A stretch of 64,000 nt of DNA from Mycolicibacterium sp. P9-64 (GTDB lineage Bacteria; Actinomycetota; Actinomycetes; Mycobacteriales; Mycobacteriaceae), in assembly GCF_008329605.1 (NCBI RefSeq), contig NZ_NPKO01000003.1, positions 372,001 through 436,000 on the forward strand, read 5' to 3'. Of the stretch, positions 14,203 to 22,818 are shown piece after piece. The translations under genes were made by a program, and so were the position numbers. The notes under the pieces were generated by a model that did no database searches, was not told the origin of the DNA, and saw nothing but the letters and a program-made list of their open reading frames with translations. Positions within the stretch are counted from its first letter, which is position 1. Each line of letters starts with the position of its first letter.

Positions 14203-16457
14203 TGCCCGTGTCGAATCACGGATACGACGACGAATTGCAGTCCGAGCGAAGCTATGTGGCCCAGCTCTACACGCGGCTCGATGCCGAACGCGCGCGCGTC
14301 AAGGGGAAGTACGGCGAGGCATTGCGCAGCCCCATCGACCTCCAGAACGGCGAATCGCTCCTGCAGCGCGACGCCGAGGCCCGTGCGCTGGCCAAGACCG
14401 CGGCGCGGCTCAACGTTGCGGACAACGGCCTGTGTTTCGGCCGCCTGGACACGCTGGCGGGTGAACCCACCTACGTCGGGCGCATCGGCCTGTTCGAGGA
14501 GGATTCCTACGAACCAATGCTGCTCGACTGGCGGGCACCGGCGGCACGCGCGTTCTACGTCGCGACCGCGGCCAGCCCGGAGAACATGCGGCGGCGCCGC
14601 CAGTTCCACACCCTTGGGCGTCGGGTGGTGGACTTCACCGACGAGATCTTCGGTCGCCCAGACGCCGACGGCCCAGGCGACGGGGGGATGGCCGTCCGGG
14701 GAGATGCCGCCCTCCTTGCCGCGGTCAACGCTCCGCGTGGAGAGAGCATGCGCGACATCGTCGCGACGATCCAGGCCGAACAAGACGAGATCATCCGACT
14801 CGATCACTCCGGAGTGCTGGTGATCGAGGGCGGTCCTGGCACCGGGAAGACCGTGGTGGCGCTGCACCGCGTCGCGTACCTGCTCTACACGCAGCGGGAG
14901 CGCATGGAGAGCAACGGTGTTCTCGTCGTGGGACCAAACCCGGCGTTCCTCAACCACATCGGTCGTGTACTGCCTTCGCTTGGCGAGACCAATGTGGTGT
15001 TCATGACCACGGGCGACCTGCTGCCCTGGCTGCGCGTCACTGCTGAAGACACCCCGGATGTCGCGCGGCTCAAGGGTTCACGGGCAATGGTGGACGTGCT
15101 CACTGCGGCAATAGCTGATCGGCAGCGATCGCCGAAGCAGCCACTGTCGATCGAACTGGCCGACGCCACGGTGCGCATCGATGCCGAGACCACGGAGTGG
15201 GCCATCCAGGAGGCGCGCACGAGCAAGCTGCCGCACAACGAGGCCCGCGCGGTGTTCTACGACGTCCTCACGTGGGCACTCACCGAACGCGCGATCGGCT
15301 GGATCGGTCGGGGCTGGCTGTCCAGAGCCGACCGCGCCGCGTGGGAGCAGCTGCGGACAGAGCTGCTCGAGGAGCTCGCCGAGCACGATGTGTTCACTGC
15401 GGCAGTCGAGGAGCTCTGGCCCATCCTGATGCCGGAAACCGTTCTGGCAGAGCTGTACACGTCTCGTGAACGACTGAGCGCGGCGGGCGCCGACCCGGCG
15501 CTGTGGCGCGCCGACGGAGAGGCGTGGACGGTATCGGACGTGCCACTGCTCGACGAGCTGTTCGACCTCCTTGGCCGTGACAGGGCGCAGCAGGCGGCCG
15601 AGGAGGCGGCGGCCGAGCGGGAACGCAAGGCCGAGACCGCCTATGCCGCTGGCGTACTGGACCTCATGGTCAGCCGCGAGGACCTGATGGACGACGAGGA
15701 CCACCTGCTGGCCACCGACATGCTCTATGCGGAGGACCTCGCGGAGCGGTTCGACGAGCTCGACACCAGGGACGTCGCCGAACGCGCTGCTGCGGACCGG
15801 GATTGGACCTACCGGCACATCGTGGTCGACGAGGCGCAAGAACTGTCCGAGATGGACTGGCGGGCACTCATGCGCCGGTGCCCTGGTCGGTCGTTCACGG
15901 TGGTCGGTGATCTCGCGCAACGCCGGTCGGCGGCAGGAGCCACGTCGTGGAACACGATGCTGGACCCCTACGTGGCCGCGCACGCGAGGAGCAATGGTGC
16001 AGCAGCCCGCTGGGTCTATCGGTCGCTGTCGGTGAACTACCGCACCCCCGCCGAGATCATGACCGTCGCGGCCGCCCTGCTTGCCGAGTTCGCTCCGGGG
16101 GCCACCCCGCCGGAGTCCGTCCGCGCGTGCGGTGTGCAGCCGTGGTCGCGACACGTCACCGAGGATGAACTGGCTTCTGCCATCGAGGAATTCATACAGG
16201 ACGAGGCCACTCGTGTCGGCACCAGTGTCGTGATCGGGCCACCGGGCGTGCCGGGCACGGTGCCTGCCTCGCAGACCAAGGGCCTGGAGTTCGACTCCGT
16301 ACTGGTGGTGGAGCCGGATCGGATCATCGCCGACGGCCCGCGTGGCGCGGCCGAGCTCTACGTCGCGCTCACCCGCGCTACCCAGCGCCTCGGCATCCTG
16401 CACGTCGGCCCGTTGCCGCAGGCGCTGACCGGGCTCGCGGAGTACGGCTCGTCATGA
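14202..16457 (+). CDS. helR: RNA polymerase recycling motor ATPase HelR/HelD
   Basis: This 751-residue UvrD/PcrA-like ATPase of the HelD class has an N-terminal antiparallel coiled-coil-forming segment (about residues 5-70), Walker A GGPGTGKT (about 210-217), a long insert with the helical acidic stretch RKAETAYAAGVLDLMVSRED, Walker B VDEAQE, and motif VI YVALTRATQRLG near the C-terminus. HelD proteins pry stalled RNA polymerase from DNA and recycle it; HelR additionally displaces bound rifamycin and confers tolerance. Assignment to HelR over housekeeping HelD rests on the upstream RAE and the coupled glycosyltransferase. ATG 14202 overlaps the previous TGA and is preceded by AAGGGAG. Confidence 0.85.
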   Translation: MPVSNHGYDDELQSERSYVAQLYTRLDAERARVKGKYGEALRSPIDLQNGESLLQRDAEARALAKTAARLNVADNGLCFGRLDTLAGEPTYVGRIGLFEEDSYEPMLLDWRAPAARAFYVATAASPENMRRRRQFHTLGRRVVDFTDEIFGRPDADGPGDGGMAVRGDAALLAAVNAPRGESMRDIVATIQAEQDEIIRLDHSGVLVIEGGPGTGKTVVALHRVAYLLYTQRERMESNGVLVVGPNPAFLNHIGRVLPSLGETNVVFMTTGDLLPWLRVTAEDTPDVARLKGSRAMVDVLTAAIADRQRSPKQPLSIELADATVRIDAETTEWAIQEARTSKLPHNEARAVFYDVLTWALTERAIGWIGRGWLSRADRAAWEQLRTELLEELAEHDVFTAAVEELWPILMPETVLAELYTSRERLSAAGADPALWRADGEAWTVSDVPLLDELFDLLGRDRAQQAAEEAAAERERKAETAYAAGVLDLMVSREDLMDDEDHLLATDMLYAEDLAERFDELDTRDVAERAAADRDWTYRHIVVDEAQELSEMDWRALMRRCPGRSFTVVGDLAQRRSAAGATSWNTMLDPYVAAHARSNGAAARWVYRSLSVNYRTPAEIMTVAAALLAEFAPGATPPESVRACGVQPWSRHVTEDELASAIEEFIQDEATRVGTSVVIGPPGVPGTVPASQTKGLEFDSVLVVEPDRIIADGPRGAAELYVALTRATQRLGILHVGPLPQALTGLAEYGSS

Positions 16458-16488
16458 CGAGCCCGCCGCCCGTGGGCAGGCGTGTTCA

Positions 16489-16848
16489 ATGATCGGCGTG
16501 AAGTCCAGTACGACTGAGTCGTTGTTCTCCTACGGCACCTTGCAGCAACGCGACGTGCAACTGACCACGTTCGGGCGGGAGCTCGACGGTCGACCAGATG
16601 CGATCGTCGGCTTCGAGCTCGACTGGGTCACCATCGTCGACCCGCACGTCATCGCGACCAGCGGCAGCGACCGTCATCCCATCCTCAAACCGACGGACCG
16701 TCGGGACGCCGCGGTCGAGGGCACGGTGTTCACCATCAGCGCGGCCGAGCTGGCCGCTGCCGACGAATACGAGGTGGACGACTACACGCGCATCGCGGTG
16801 CCATTGAGGTCAGGCCGGCAGGCCTGGGTGTACGTATTCGGCGAGTAG
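16489..16848 (+). CDS. Gamma-glutamylcyclotransferase-like (AIG2/GGCT) protein
   Basis: This 119-residue protein has the family hallmark FSYGTLQ near the N-terminus, the acidic AADEYEVDDYTRI with the expected catalytic-type Glu/Asp, and a C-terminal WVYVF strand. GGCT-fold enzymes cyclise gamma-glutamyl amines to 5-oxoproline; the actinobacterial members are mostly uncharacterised. It begins 31 bp after helR, so it could be read through from the rifamycin-responsive operon. A small palindrome over the helR stop (16446-16463) could reduce this. The start may be ATG 16489 or GTG 16498. Confidence 0.75.
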   Translation: MIGVKSSTTESLFSYGTLQQRDVQLTTFGRELDGRPDAIVGFELDWVTIVDPHVIATSGSDRHPILKPTDRRDAAVEGTVFTISAAELAAADEYEVDDYTRIAVPLRSGRQAWVYVFGE

Positions 16849-16852
16849 CCGA

Positions 16853-17284
16853 TTACCAGCGCGACAGCTGGCAGGCTGCGCCCGTCTCGCCGTCCTGCTG
16901 GAGGACCAGCTGATTGTCGACGTAGATCTCGCAGTGCGGGTTGGGTGCGCCGGTCATGGCGTGTGCTGCGCCGCTCACGGTGACGATTGCCCATTGCGGG
17001 TCGGCCAGCGTCGTCTCGAACACCCACGGCACGCCGGGCTCGAGGTTGACCTCTTCGCGCTTCAGGAACGCGTTGGGGTCCTTGTTGTACGCAGCCTTGT
17101 CCGCAGGCTGGGCGTACAGGTAGTACAGATCGAGCCCCGTTGGGGCGGTCGACGTGACCGTGTACCGGATCTGATGACCAGCCGGCTCGGCGTTGGAAGT
17201 GGCCTGGCTGAGCGCCAACCCCGCGGACGCCACCAGCGCCGCCGTCCCGAAAGCCGCCCCGACCTTGGATATCGCTTTTCGCAT
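16853..17284 (-). CDS. Conserved exported protein (Rv2576c-like)
   Basis: This 143-residue precursor has an N-terminal MRKAISKVGAAFGTAALVAS signal or anchor segment ending near SNAEPAG, followed by a beta-rich extracytoplasmic domain (IRYTVTSTAPTGLDLYYLYA) with two cysteines, one in HCEIYVDNQ and one in GAACQLSRW, that may form a disulphide. The layout of a short signal or anchor followed by a beta-sandwich resembles MmpS-type small proteins, but the relationship is not certain. ATG 17284 starts the signal peptide; the longer frame to 17422 was rejected. It ends 4 bp from the convergent GGCT gene. Confidence 0.7.
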   Translation of the reverse strand: MRKAISKVGAAFGTAALVASAGLALSQATSNAEPAGHQIRYTVTSTAPTGLDLYYLYAQPADKAAYNKDPNAFLKREEVNLEPGVPWVFETTLADPQWAIVTVSGAAHAMTGAPNPHCEIYVDNQLVLQQDGETGAACQLSRW

Positions 17285-17346
17285 GCCAGTCACATCGCCG
17301 GACGGTACCCGACTGTTACATCGCGCACCACCGCCCCCTCTTGTCT

Positions 17347-17429
17347 CGCGAGCGTGCTCCCCGCAAGCGGGGCGCCCCCATCCCGCGGGCCTTTTCCCGG
17401 CGTGTCGCCAGCATTTGCGCACGCTCGCG
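17347..17429. repeat. Palindromic intergenic repeat element, copy 1
   Basis: CGCGAGCGTGC (17347-17357) is the exact reverse complement of GCACGCTCGCG (17419-17429). A second hairpin CCCCGC-AA-GCGGGG lies inside. The 17-mer at 17414-17430 is repeated exactly, in reverse complement, at 19774-19790. It lies between two minus-strand genes. This looks like a dispersed mycobacterial intergenic palindrome, but family membership needs a genome search. Confidence 0.6.
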
Positions 17430-17435
17430 GCGTGC

Positions 17436-17867
17436 CTAGAGCTCCAAAAGCACGGTCACGGGCCCGTCGTTGACGAGCTCGACGGCCATGTCGGCACCGA
17501 ACACGCCGGTCTGCACCTGGGCCCCGAGCCGTCCGAGCTCCGCGGTTAACTCGTCGACCAACGGTTCGGCGACCGGACCTGGGGCGGCAGCGTTCCACGT
17601 CGGCCTGCGCCCCTTGGTGGTGTTCGCGTAGAGGGTGAACTGGCTGACCACCAGAATCGGGGCACCGACGTCGGCGGCACTGGCCTCGCCGTCCAGGATC
17701 CGCAGTCGCCATAGCTTGTCCGCCATCCGCCGGGCGATGTCCGGATCGTCCGAATGCGTGACCCCGACGAACGCCAGCAGACCCTGCCCGTCGGGCCTGA
17801 TCTCACCGACCACGTCACCGTCAACCACCACCCGCGCTGACGACACGCGTTGCACCAGCACCCGCAC
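17436..17867 (-). CDS. dtd: D-aminoacyl-tRNA deacylase
   Basis: This 143-residue protein hydrolyses D-aminoacyl-tRNAs and glycyl-tRNA-Ala to protect translation quality. Both hallmark motifs are present: [15 protein letters not shown] and the C-terminal NDGPVT (Gly-cisPro type motif region). GTG 17867 gives [13 protein letters not shown] as N-terminus and the usual length of about 145 residues, matching Rv1897c; longer in-frame starts would overlap the divergent gene at 17912. The catalytic Thr lies in SQFTL. The enzyme is a cytosolic homodimer. Confidence 0.9.
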   Translation of the reverse strand: MRVLVQRVSSARVVVDGDVVGEIRPDGQGLLAFVGVTHSDDPDIARRMADKLWRLRILDGEASAADVGAPILVVSQFTLYANTTKGRRPTWNAAAPGPVAEPLVDELTAELGRLGAQVQTGVFGADMAVELVNDGPVTVLLEL

Positions 17868-17911
17868 GTCCGCCGATGTTGCCACGCCCCCGGTCATGGC
17901 ACACTCCGGGC

Positions 17912-18463
17912 ATGACTGCGCCCGCAGAGCCGCGCATCCTCGCCGAAGTCGGCGGGCTGGCCGTGGCCGAGCAGGGGCCGCTGATCGTGGTCGTCGACCG
18001 TGGCACCGGGCCGTTGGCAACCGTCGCGTTCGTGCTGGGAATCGTGGCACTGGTACCCGGCGGGTTCGGGGCGGTGACGTTGGTGCTGTCGGCCGCTGGT
18101 GGCGCGGCCATTCCCTGGTGGGTCGCCTCGATGTTCGTGCTAGTCGGCATCGTGTTCGCCGCTGCGGCGTTCGCCGTGATCAGCCGGATCCGCGGCGCCA
18201 AGACGAAACCGCTCAGCGGCTACCGGCCCGTGGCGATCTTCGACCGCGCTCAGCGGGTGTTCGTCGACGCCGACGGTGTTGCGGTGGCGCCGCTGCACCA
18301 GGTCCGGTTCGAGCGCCGCACACAACTCACGTCGAGCTCGCCGATGCTCGTCGCGGTGACGCCCGCCGGTGCGTTCACCCTCAAGCGCGGCAATCCGTTC
18401 AACGGCGGCCTCGGAAACCTGGACGACGTGTTGACCGCGGCGGTGTTCGGGGGCGCGCGGTAG
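17912..18463 (+). CDS. Conserved two-helix membrane protein of unknown function
   Basis: This 183-residue protein has an N-terminal cytosolic part, two hydrophobic segments at about residues 36-62 and 70-95 separated by a short loop, and a C-terminal soluble domain ([20 protein letters not shown], then [13 protein letters not shown]). No family is recognised. ATG 17912 was preferred to 17876 because the divergent dtd start is at 17867 and the longer frame begins within it. Its divergent position suggests only a 44-bp promoter region shared with dtd. Confidence 0.65.
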   Translation: MTAPAEPRILAEVGGLAVAEQGPLIVVVDRGTGPLATVAFVLGIVALVPGGFGAVTLVLSAAGGAAIPWWVASMFVLVGIVFAAAAFAVISRIRGAKTKPLSGYRPVAIFDRAQRVFVDADGVAVAPLHQVRFERRTQLTSSSPMLVAVTPAGAFTLKRGNPFNGGLGNLDDVLTAAVFGGAR

Positions 18464-18508
18464 GGCTGAGATGCTCGGTCCCCGACGGTCACGGGAGACC
18501 ACGGCCAC

Positions 18509-19650
18509 CTAGATCGCGTCGTCGAGATCCCAGTACTCGGCTCGACTCAAGACATCGCGCTTGTAGGCCGACCTCACCGCGTCGACCATGGCCAGGGTTC
18601 GTGAGGTCAATTCGTCTCGAATCCCACTCTGCGCGTGAGCGTATGGAATGAACGCGCGTAGCAGATCGGGAGCGTCCAGCGCGACTTCCAACGGAATTTC
18701 GGCGTCGTTGTAGGCCGCGCCGCCCAGCGCTTGCTCGGCACGCGCCGAGCTCCATCGCAATGGGTCGCCCGTCCCCGCATCGAAGAGCTCCAGCAGGAGC
18801 TCCCGATGACTTCAGTGAACGGCGCTGCAGAACTGGTCGCGAAGAACCCCTCGCACAGTTCCTCGTTGACCTCCGGGTCCCCGGGAGGAGACCGGCGTTC
18901 ACCACCTGCCGGTAGCCGACCCACCAACCACTGAACCAGTGCCTTGTACAGCGGCCAGGTACCGGTCTTGGGTGCCAGCGCCGGCATGTTGAGCGCATCC
19001 TCGATCCACGCCCTCGAGTCGGCGAGAGCCATCTCGAAAATGCTTGTGTCCTTGCTGGTTTCGGCCAGCCGGGCGAGGGTCTCGCCGATCGGGTCCGGCA
19101 GCGCGCCTGCGTCGACAACGCTCGACCACAAGTTGTGATCGATCCGGACTCCGATGGTCAGCTCGTGCCCACCGTGGAGTCGCATACCGATCAAGATCTC
19201 GTCGACATCGCCGAACACATGAGTTCTGCGCACAGCCCGGTAGACGTCGACCTTGGGCAAGGCGGCGATCCATCGCGGCAGATGATCACCTCGTTCCGCC
19301 ACCTCCTCTCGGCATCGGAGCGCTGGCGCTGGATCGTCGACGAGGAGTTCGGCGACGACGGCCAGAAGCCCCGCCGTCTCCCGGTTCTGCACACCGATCA
19401 AGCCGGTAAGGACCCGATCCAGATCGCTGGTGTCGCGCTGGTCGGACTTCAGCGATCGCAGCTGTTCGGATTTCGCCACGTTGATCACCATGCTGGCCAT
19501 AGTGAGCAGGCTCAGCGGATGCCCCGCCAGCGCACGGCGTAGTGCGTCCCCGAGTGTCCAGTCGGCAGAACGTCTTTCGTTGCGCGTCTTCGCCCGCCGC
19601 TCAAAACGGCGGGCCTGTTTGACCTTGCGTGCGCGTCGTTGGTTACTCAT
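18509..19650 (-). pseudogene. Conserved hypothetical protein interrupted by a one-base frameshift
   Basis: Reading from ATG 19650, about 280 codons (SNQRRARKVKQARRFERRAK, LDRVLTGLIGVQNRETAGLL, VNEELCEGFFAT) continue to about 18803. After that the frame degenerates into Ser/Arg-rich sequence ending at 18607. The adjacent frame then continues naturally (ELLLELFDAGTGDPLRWSSA to YWDLDDAI) to a stop at 18509. The joined length is 1142 bp, one short of 381 codons, so a single-base deletion near 18799-18806 (GAGCTCCCG) explains it. It may be a true pseudogene, a strain-specific mutation or a sequencing error. The function is unknown; the N-terminus is strongly basic. Confidence 0.65.
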
Positions 19651-19772
19651 GGCGCGGACGCTACTCATCGGCAGTGACATCGCCGCCGACTCGATTTATT
19701 GCTTCAGCGCCCTCATCAGCGAAGGACGCCGACCGTAGTCCTGGAACCGGCACCCCGCGGAAGCTCAGCGGC

Positions 19773-19838
19773 CCCGCGAGCGTGCGCAAAGTCGCCAAGA
19801 ATTGCGGCGTGTTGCCCGCAGACACGCGCGCTCGCGGG
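19773..19838. repeat. Palindromic intergenic repeat element, copy 2
   Basis: CCCGCGAGCGTGCG (19773-19786) faces CGCGCGCTCGCGGG (19825-19838), 13 of 14 positions complementary. Part of the left arm (19774-19790) is an exact reverse-complement match to 17414-17430. The element precedes a purine-only run and the end of hisS, so it may also act as a bidirectional or transcript-end hairpin. Confidence 0.6.
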
Positions 19839-19870
19839 AGAAAGAAAGAGAGAAAGGAGGGGGGTGGGGG

Positions 19871-21130
19871 CTAGGCCAGGCGGGAGAGGACCTCGGCGAC
19901 CACCGCGTCCGCCGCGACGTCCACCTGCTCCCCCGTCAACAGGTCCTTGACGCCGACGGTGCCCGCCTCGATGTCACGATCGCCGGCGACCAGCGCCACC
20001 GATGCGCCCGACCGGTCGGCGGCACGCATGGCGCCCTTGAGACCGCGGTCGCCGTAGGCCAGGTCAGCCCGCACCCCGCGCGCCCGCAGCTCGGCGACCA
20101 CCTTGACCAGCGACAGCTTGGCGGCATCACCGAGCGGCACCGCGAACACGTCGACGGAACTGGCCGTCCCGACCGTCTTGCCCTCGGCCTTCAGCGCCAG
20201 CATCGTGCGATCAACGCCGAGCCCAAACCCAATGCCGGACAGGTCCTTTCCGCCGAGCTGGCGCATCAGCCCGTCGTAGCGGCCGCCGCCGCCGATGCCC
20301 GACTGGGCCCCGAGCCCGTCGTGCACGAACTCGAACGTCGTCTTCGTGTAGTAGTCGAGCCCACGCACCATCCGCGGGTTGATCACGTACGGCACGCCGA
20401 GCAGGTCCAGGTGCGCCAGCACGGTGTCGAAGTGCGCCTTGGCGACGTCGGACAGGTGATCGAGCATCAACGGCGCATCGGCCGTCATCTCGCGTACGTG
20501 CGGCCGCTTGTCGTCGAGCACCCGCAGCGGATTGATCTCCGCACGCCGCCGGGTCTCGTCGTCCAGGTCGAGCTTGAACAGGAACTCCTGCAACAGCTCC
20601 CGGTACTGCGGGCGGCACGTGTCGTCACCGAGCGAGGTGAGCTCGAGCCGGAAGCCGTCCAGCCCGAGCGACCGGAACCCGGCGTCGGCGACGGCGATCA
20701 CCTCGGCGTCCAGCGCCGGGTCGTCGATCCCGATGGCCTCGATGCCGACCTGCTGCAGCTGCCGGTAGCGGCCGGCCTGCGGGCGCTCGTAGCGGAAGAA
20801 CGGGCCGGAGTACGCCAGCTTGGCGGGCAGCGGCCCACGGTCGACGCCGTGTTCGATGACCGCCCGCATCACCCCGGCAGTGCCCTCCGGCCGCAGCGTG
20901 ACGGACCGCTCGCCGCGGTCGGCGAACGTGTACATCTCCTTGCTGACGACGTCGGTGGACTCGCCGACACCGCGCGCGAACAACGCCGTGTCCTCGAAGA
21001 TCGGCAGCTCGATGTAGCCGTAGCCGGCGACGCGGGCCGCCTCGAGCAGACCGTGCCGGACCGCGACGAACTGCGCGGACTCGGGCGGGAGGTAATCGGG
21101 GACGCCCTTGGGCGCCTGAAACTCAGTCAC
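19871..21130 (-). CDS. hisS: Histidyl-tRNA synthetase
   Basis: This 419-residue class II aminoacyl-tRNA synthetase charges tRNA-His. Motif 2 ([10 protein letters not shown]), the His-specific motifs [11 protein letters not shown] and GGGGRYDGL, motif 3 ([10 protein letters not shown]) and the C-terminal anticodon-binding domain (from about residue 325) are all in order. It begins one base after the stop of the glyoxalase-like gene, forming a two-gene operon as in Rv2581c-Rv2580c. The length and start [16 protein letters not shown] are typical. Confidence 0.97.
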   Translation of the reverse strand: MTEFQAPKGVPDYLPPESAQFVAVRHGLLEAARVAGYGYIELPIFEDTALFARGVGESTDVVSKEMYTFADRGERSVTLRPEGTAGVMRAVIEHGVDRGPLPAKLAYSGPFFRYERPQAGRYRQLQQVGIEAIGIDDPALDAEVIAVADAGFRSLGLDGFRLELTSLGDDTCRPQYRELLQEFLFKLDLDDETRRRAEINPLRVLDDKRPHVREMTADAPLMLDHLSDVAKAHFDTVLAHLDLLGVPYVINPRMVRGLDYYTKTTFEFVHDGLGAQSGIGGGGRYDGLMRQLGGKDLSGIGFGLGVDRTMLALKAEGKTVGTASSVDVFAVPLGDAAKLSLVKVVAELRARGVRADLAYGDRGLKGAMRAADRSGASVALVAGDRDIEAGTVGVKDLLTGEQVDVAADAVVAEVLSRLA

Positions 21131-21793
21131 TTACGACAAACCTTCGAGGAATGGGTTGGAACGACGCTCGGCGCCGATGGTGGTCTTCGGACCGTGCCCA
21201 GGTAGTACCACGGTGTCGTCATCGAGCACCAATAGTTTTGTCACGATCGACGTGAGCAGGTCACGCCCGCTCCCCCCTAGCAGGTCGGTGCGCCCGATGG
21301 ATTGCTTGAACAAGGTGTCACCGCTGAACGCCATGTCGGCCGGGCCATCGGTGACCCGAAAGACGACCGACCCCTTGGTGTGCCCGGGGGTGTGGTCGAC
21401 GGTCACCGTGATGCCGCCGAGCTCGATCTTGTCTCCGTCGCGGTCCAGCTCGACGACCTGGCGGGGTTCGGAGAACAAGGCGCCGAAGGCGACCTGCGCC
21501 AGCCGCGGACCGAAGCCCTTGATCGGGTCGACCAGCATGGGCCTGTCCTCGGGGTGGACGTACACCGGGCAGCCGTAGGTGTCGGCCACCTTCTGCGCCG
21601 ACCACATGTGATCGATGTGGCCGTGGGTGAGCAGCACCGCCGCCGGGGTCAGCCGATTTTCGTCGAGGATGCGACGCAGTGGCCCGAACGCCCGCTGGCC
21701 CGGATCGACGATGAGCGCGTCGGCCCCGGCGTGTGGCGCGAGGACGTAGCAGTTGCACTGCAACATCCCTGCCGGAAACCCCGTGAGCAACAC
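21131..21793 (-). CDS. MBL-fold hydrolase, glyoxalase II-like (Rv2581c)
   Basis: This 220-residue metallo-beta-lactamase-fold enzyme has THGHIDH (the H-x-H-x-D-H metal site), HTPGHTKGS and FSGDTLF, the ordered binuclear zinc ligands of hydroxyacylglutathione hydrolase-type proteins. Mycobacteria use mycothiol rather than glutathione, so the substrate is probably another thioester. GTG 21793 (VLLTGFPAGML) matches the Rv2581c N-terminus; ATG 21817 is a possible alternative. It is directly upstream of hisS with adjacent coordinates and almost certainly co-transcribed. Confidence 0.85.
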   Translation of the reverse strand: MLLTGFPAGMLQCNCYVLAPHAGADALIVDPGQRAFGPLRRILDENRLTPAAVLLTHGHIDHMWSAQKVADTYGCPVYVHPEDRPMLVDPIKGFGPRLAQVAFGALFSEPRQVVELDRDGDKIELGGITVTVDHTPGHTKGSVVFRVTDGPADMAFSGDTLFKQSIGRTDLLGGSGRDLLTSIVTKLLVLDDDTVVLPGHGPKTTIGAERRSNPFLEGLS

Positions 21794-21928
21794 GTCGCCC
21801 AGTTTCCCACCTCGCATTCGCGTGGGTCGCGGCACCTACGCTCAGCATTGCCTGGCACACTCGGTGCCGACTCATGAGCGTGGTCGCCGACCCGGCGACC
21901 GGTGCGAACACGGAGGAGGACTGCGGCG

Positions 21929-22804
21929 GTGCCGACCAACGAACAGCGGCGGGCAACGGCCAAGCGCAAACTCGAGCGTCAGCTCGAGCGGAGGGCAGCC
22001 CAGGCAAAGAGACGACGTCTGTTGACGATCATCGGCTCGGCGGTCGGCGCGGTCCTGCTGATCGGCGCCATCGTGGCCACCGTCATCGTCACCAACAAGG
22101 ACTCCAAGAGCAACACCGCCTCGGCGGACACTCCAACGTCCCCGACCTCGGCGCTGCCCGCGCCGCCGGCGAACGGAAAGCTCCCCCCGTTCGTCGCGCC
22201 CGCCGATTTGGGCGCGAACTGCCAGTACCCGGCCGCCGAGGCCGCGAGCAAGAAGGTCAACCCGCCGCGTACCGGCAAGGTCCCGACCGATCCAGCGCAG
22301 ATCAGCGCGAGCATGAGCACCAACCAGGGCAACATCGGCCTGCAGCTGGACAACGCCAAGGCACCCTGCACGGTCAACAGCTTCGCCAGCCTCGCGCAGC
22401 AGGGCTACTTCAACGACACCCCATGCCACCGCCTGACCACGGGCGGACTCGCGGTCCTGCAGTGCGGTGACCCGACCGGCCAGGGCACCGGCGGACCCGG
22501 CTACCAGTTCGCCAACGAGTACCCGACCACCCAGTACCAGCCGGACAACCCGGCGCTGCAGCAGCCGGTGCTGTACCCGCGCGGCACGCTGGCCATGGCG
22601 AACGCAGGACCTGGCACCAACGGCAGCCAGTTCTTCCTCGTCTACCAGGACTCGCAGCTGCCTCCGAACTACACCGTGTTCGGCACCATCGACCAGACGG
22701 GCCTTGCCACCTTGGACAAGATCGCCGCTGGCGGAGTCGAGGGCGGCGGCGGAGACGGCAAGCCGAAGCTGCCGGTGCAGATCAAGTCGATCGCTCTGGA
22801 CTAG
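21929..22804 (+). CDS. ppiB: Peptidyl-prolyl cis-trans isomerase B, membrane-anchored cyclophilin
   Basis: This 291-residue type II membrane protein matches Rv2582 PpiB. It has a basic N-terminal cytosolic segment (about 1-30), a transmembrane helix (about 32-55), a Pro/Ala linker and an extracytoplasmic cyclophilin domain from about residue 115. Cyclophilin landmarks are CHRLTT (the active-site Arg), LQCGDP, and NGSQFFLVY. Four cysteines (NCQYP, PCTVNSF, PCHRL, LQCGD) could form two disulphides outside the membrane. GTG 21929 follows GGAGGAGGA (21912-21920); the upstream ATG-like extension was rejected. Confidence 0.92.
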   Translation: MPTNEQRRATAKRKLERQLERRAAQAKRRRLLTIIGSAVGAVLLIGAIVATVIVTNKDSKSNTASADTPTSPTSALPAPPANGKLPPFVAPADLGANCQYPAAEAASKKVNPPRTGKVPTDPAQISASMSTNQGNIGLQLDNAKAPCTVNSFASLAQQGYFNDTPCHRLTTGGLAVLQCGDPTGQGTGGPGYQFANEYPTTQYQPDNPALQQPVLYPRGTLAMANAGPGTNGSQFFLVYQDSQLPPNYTVFGTIDQTGLATLDKIAAGGVEGGGGDGKPKLPVQIKSIALD

Positions 22805-22818
22805 GGCCGCGCTCGGCC

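Noticed and set aside
16446..16463. Terminator after helR
   Set aside because: GGCTCGTC-AT-GACGAGCC is a good palindrome but the loop of 2 nt is too small for a stable hairpin and there is no U-tract.
18509..18760. Independent 83-residue protein
   Set aside because: It is the natural continuation of the upstream frame after a one-base shift, not a separate gene.
19845..19873. Purine-only run as a transcription terminator for hisS
   Set aside because: On the hisS sense strand it is pyrimidine-rich but lies at the end of the gene next to a palindrome with imperfect stem; evidence is too weak to call a terminator.
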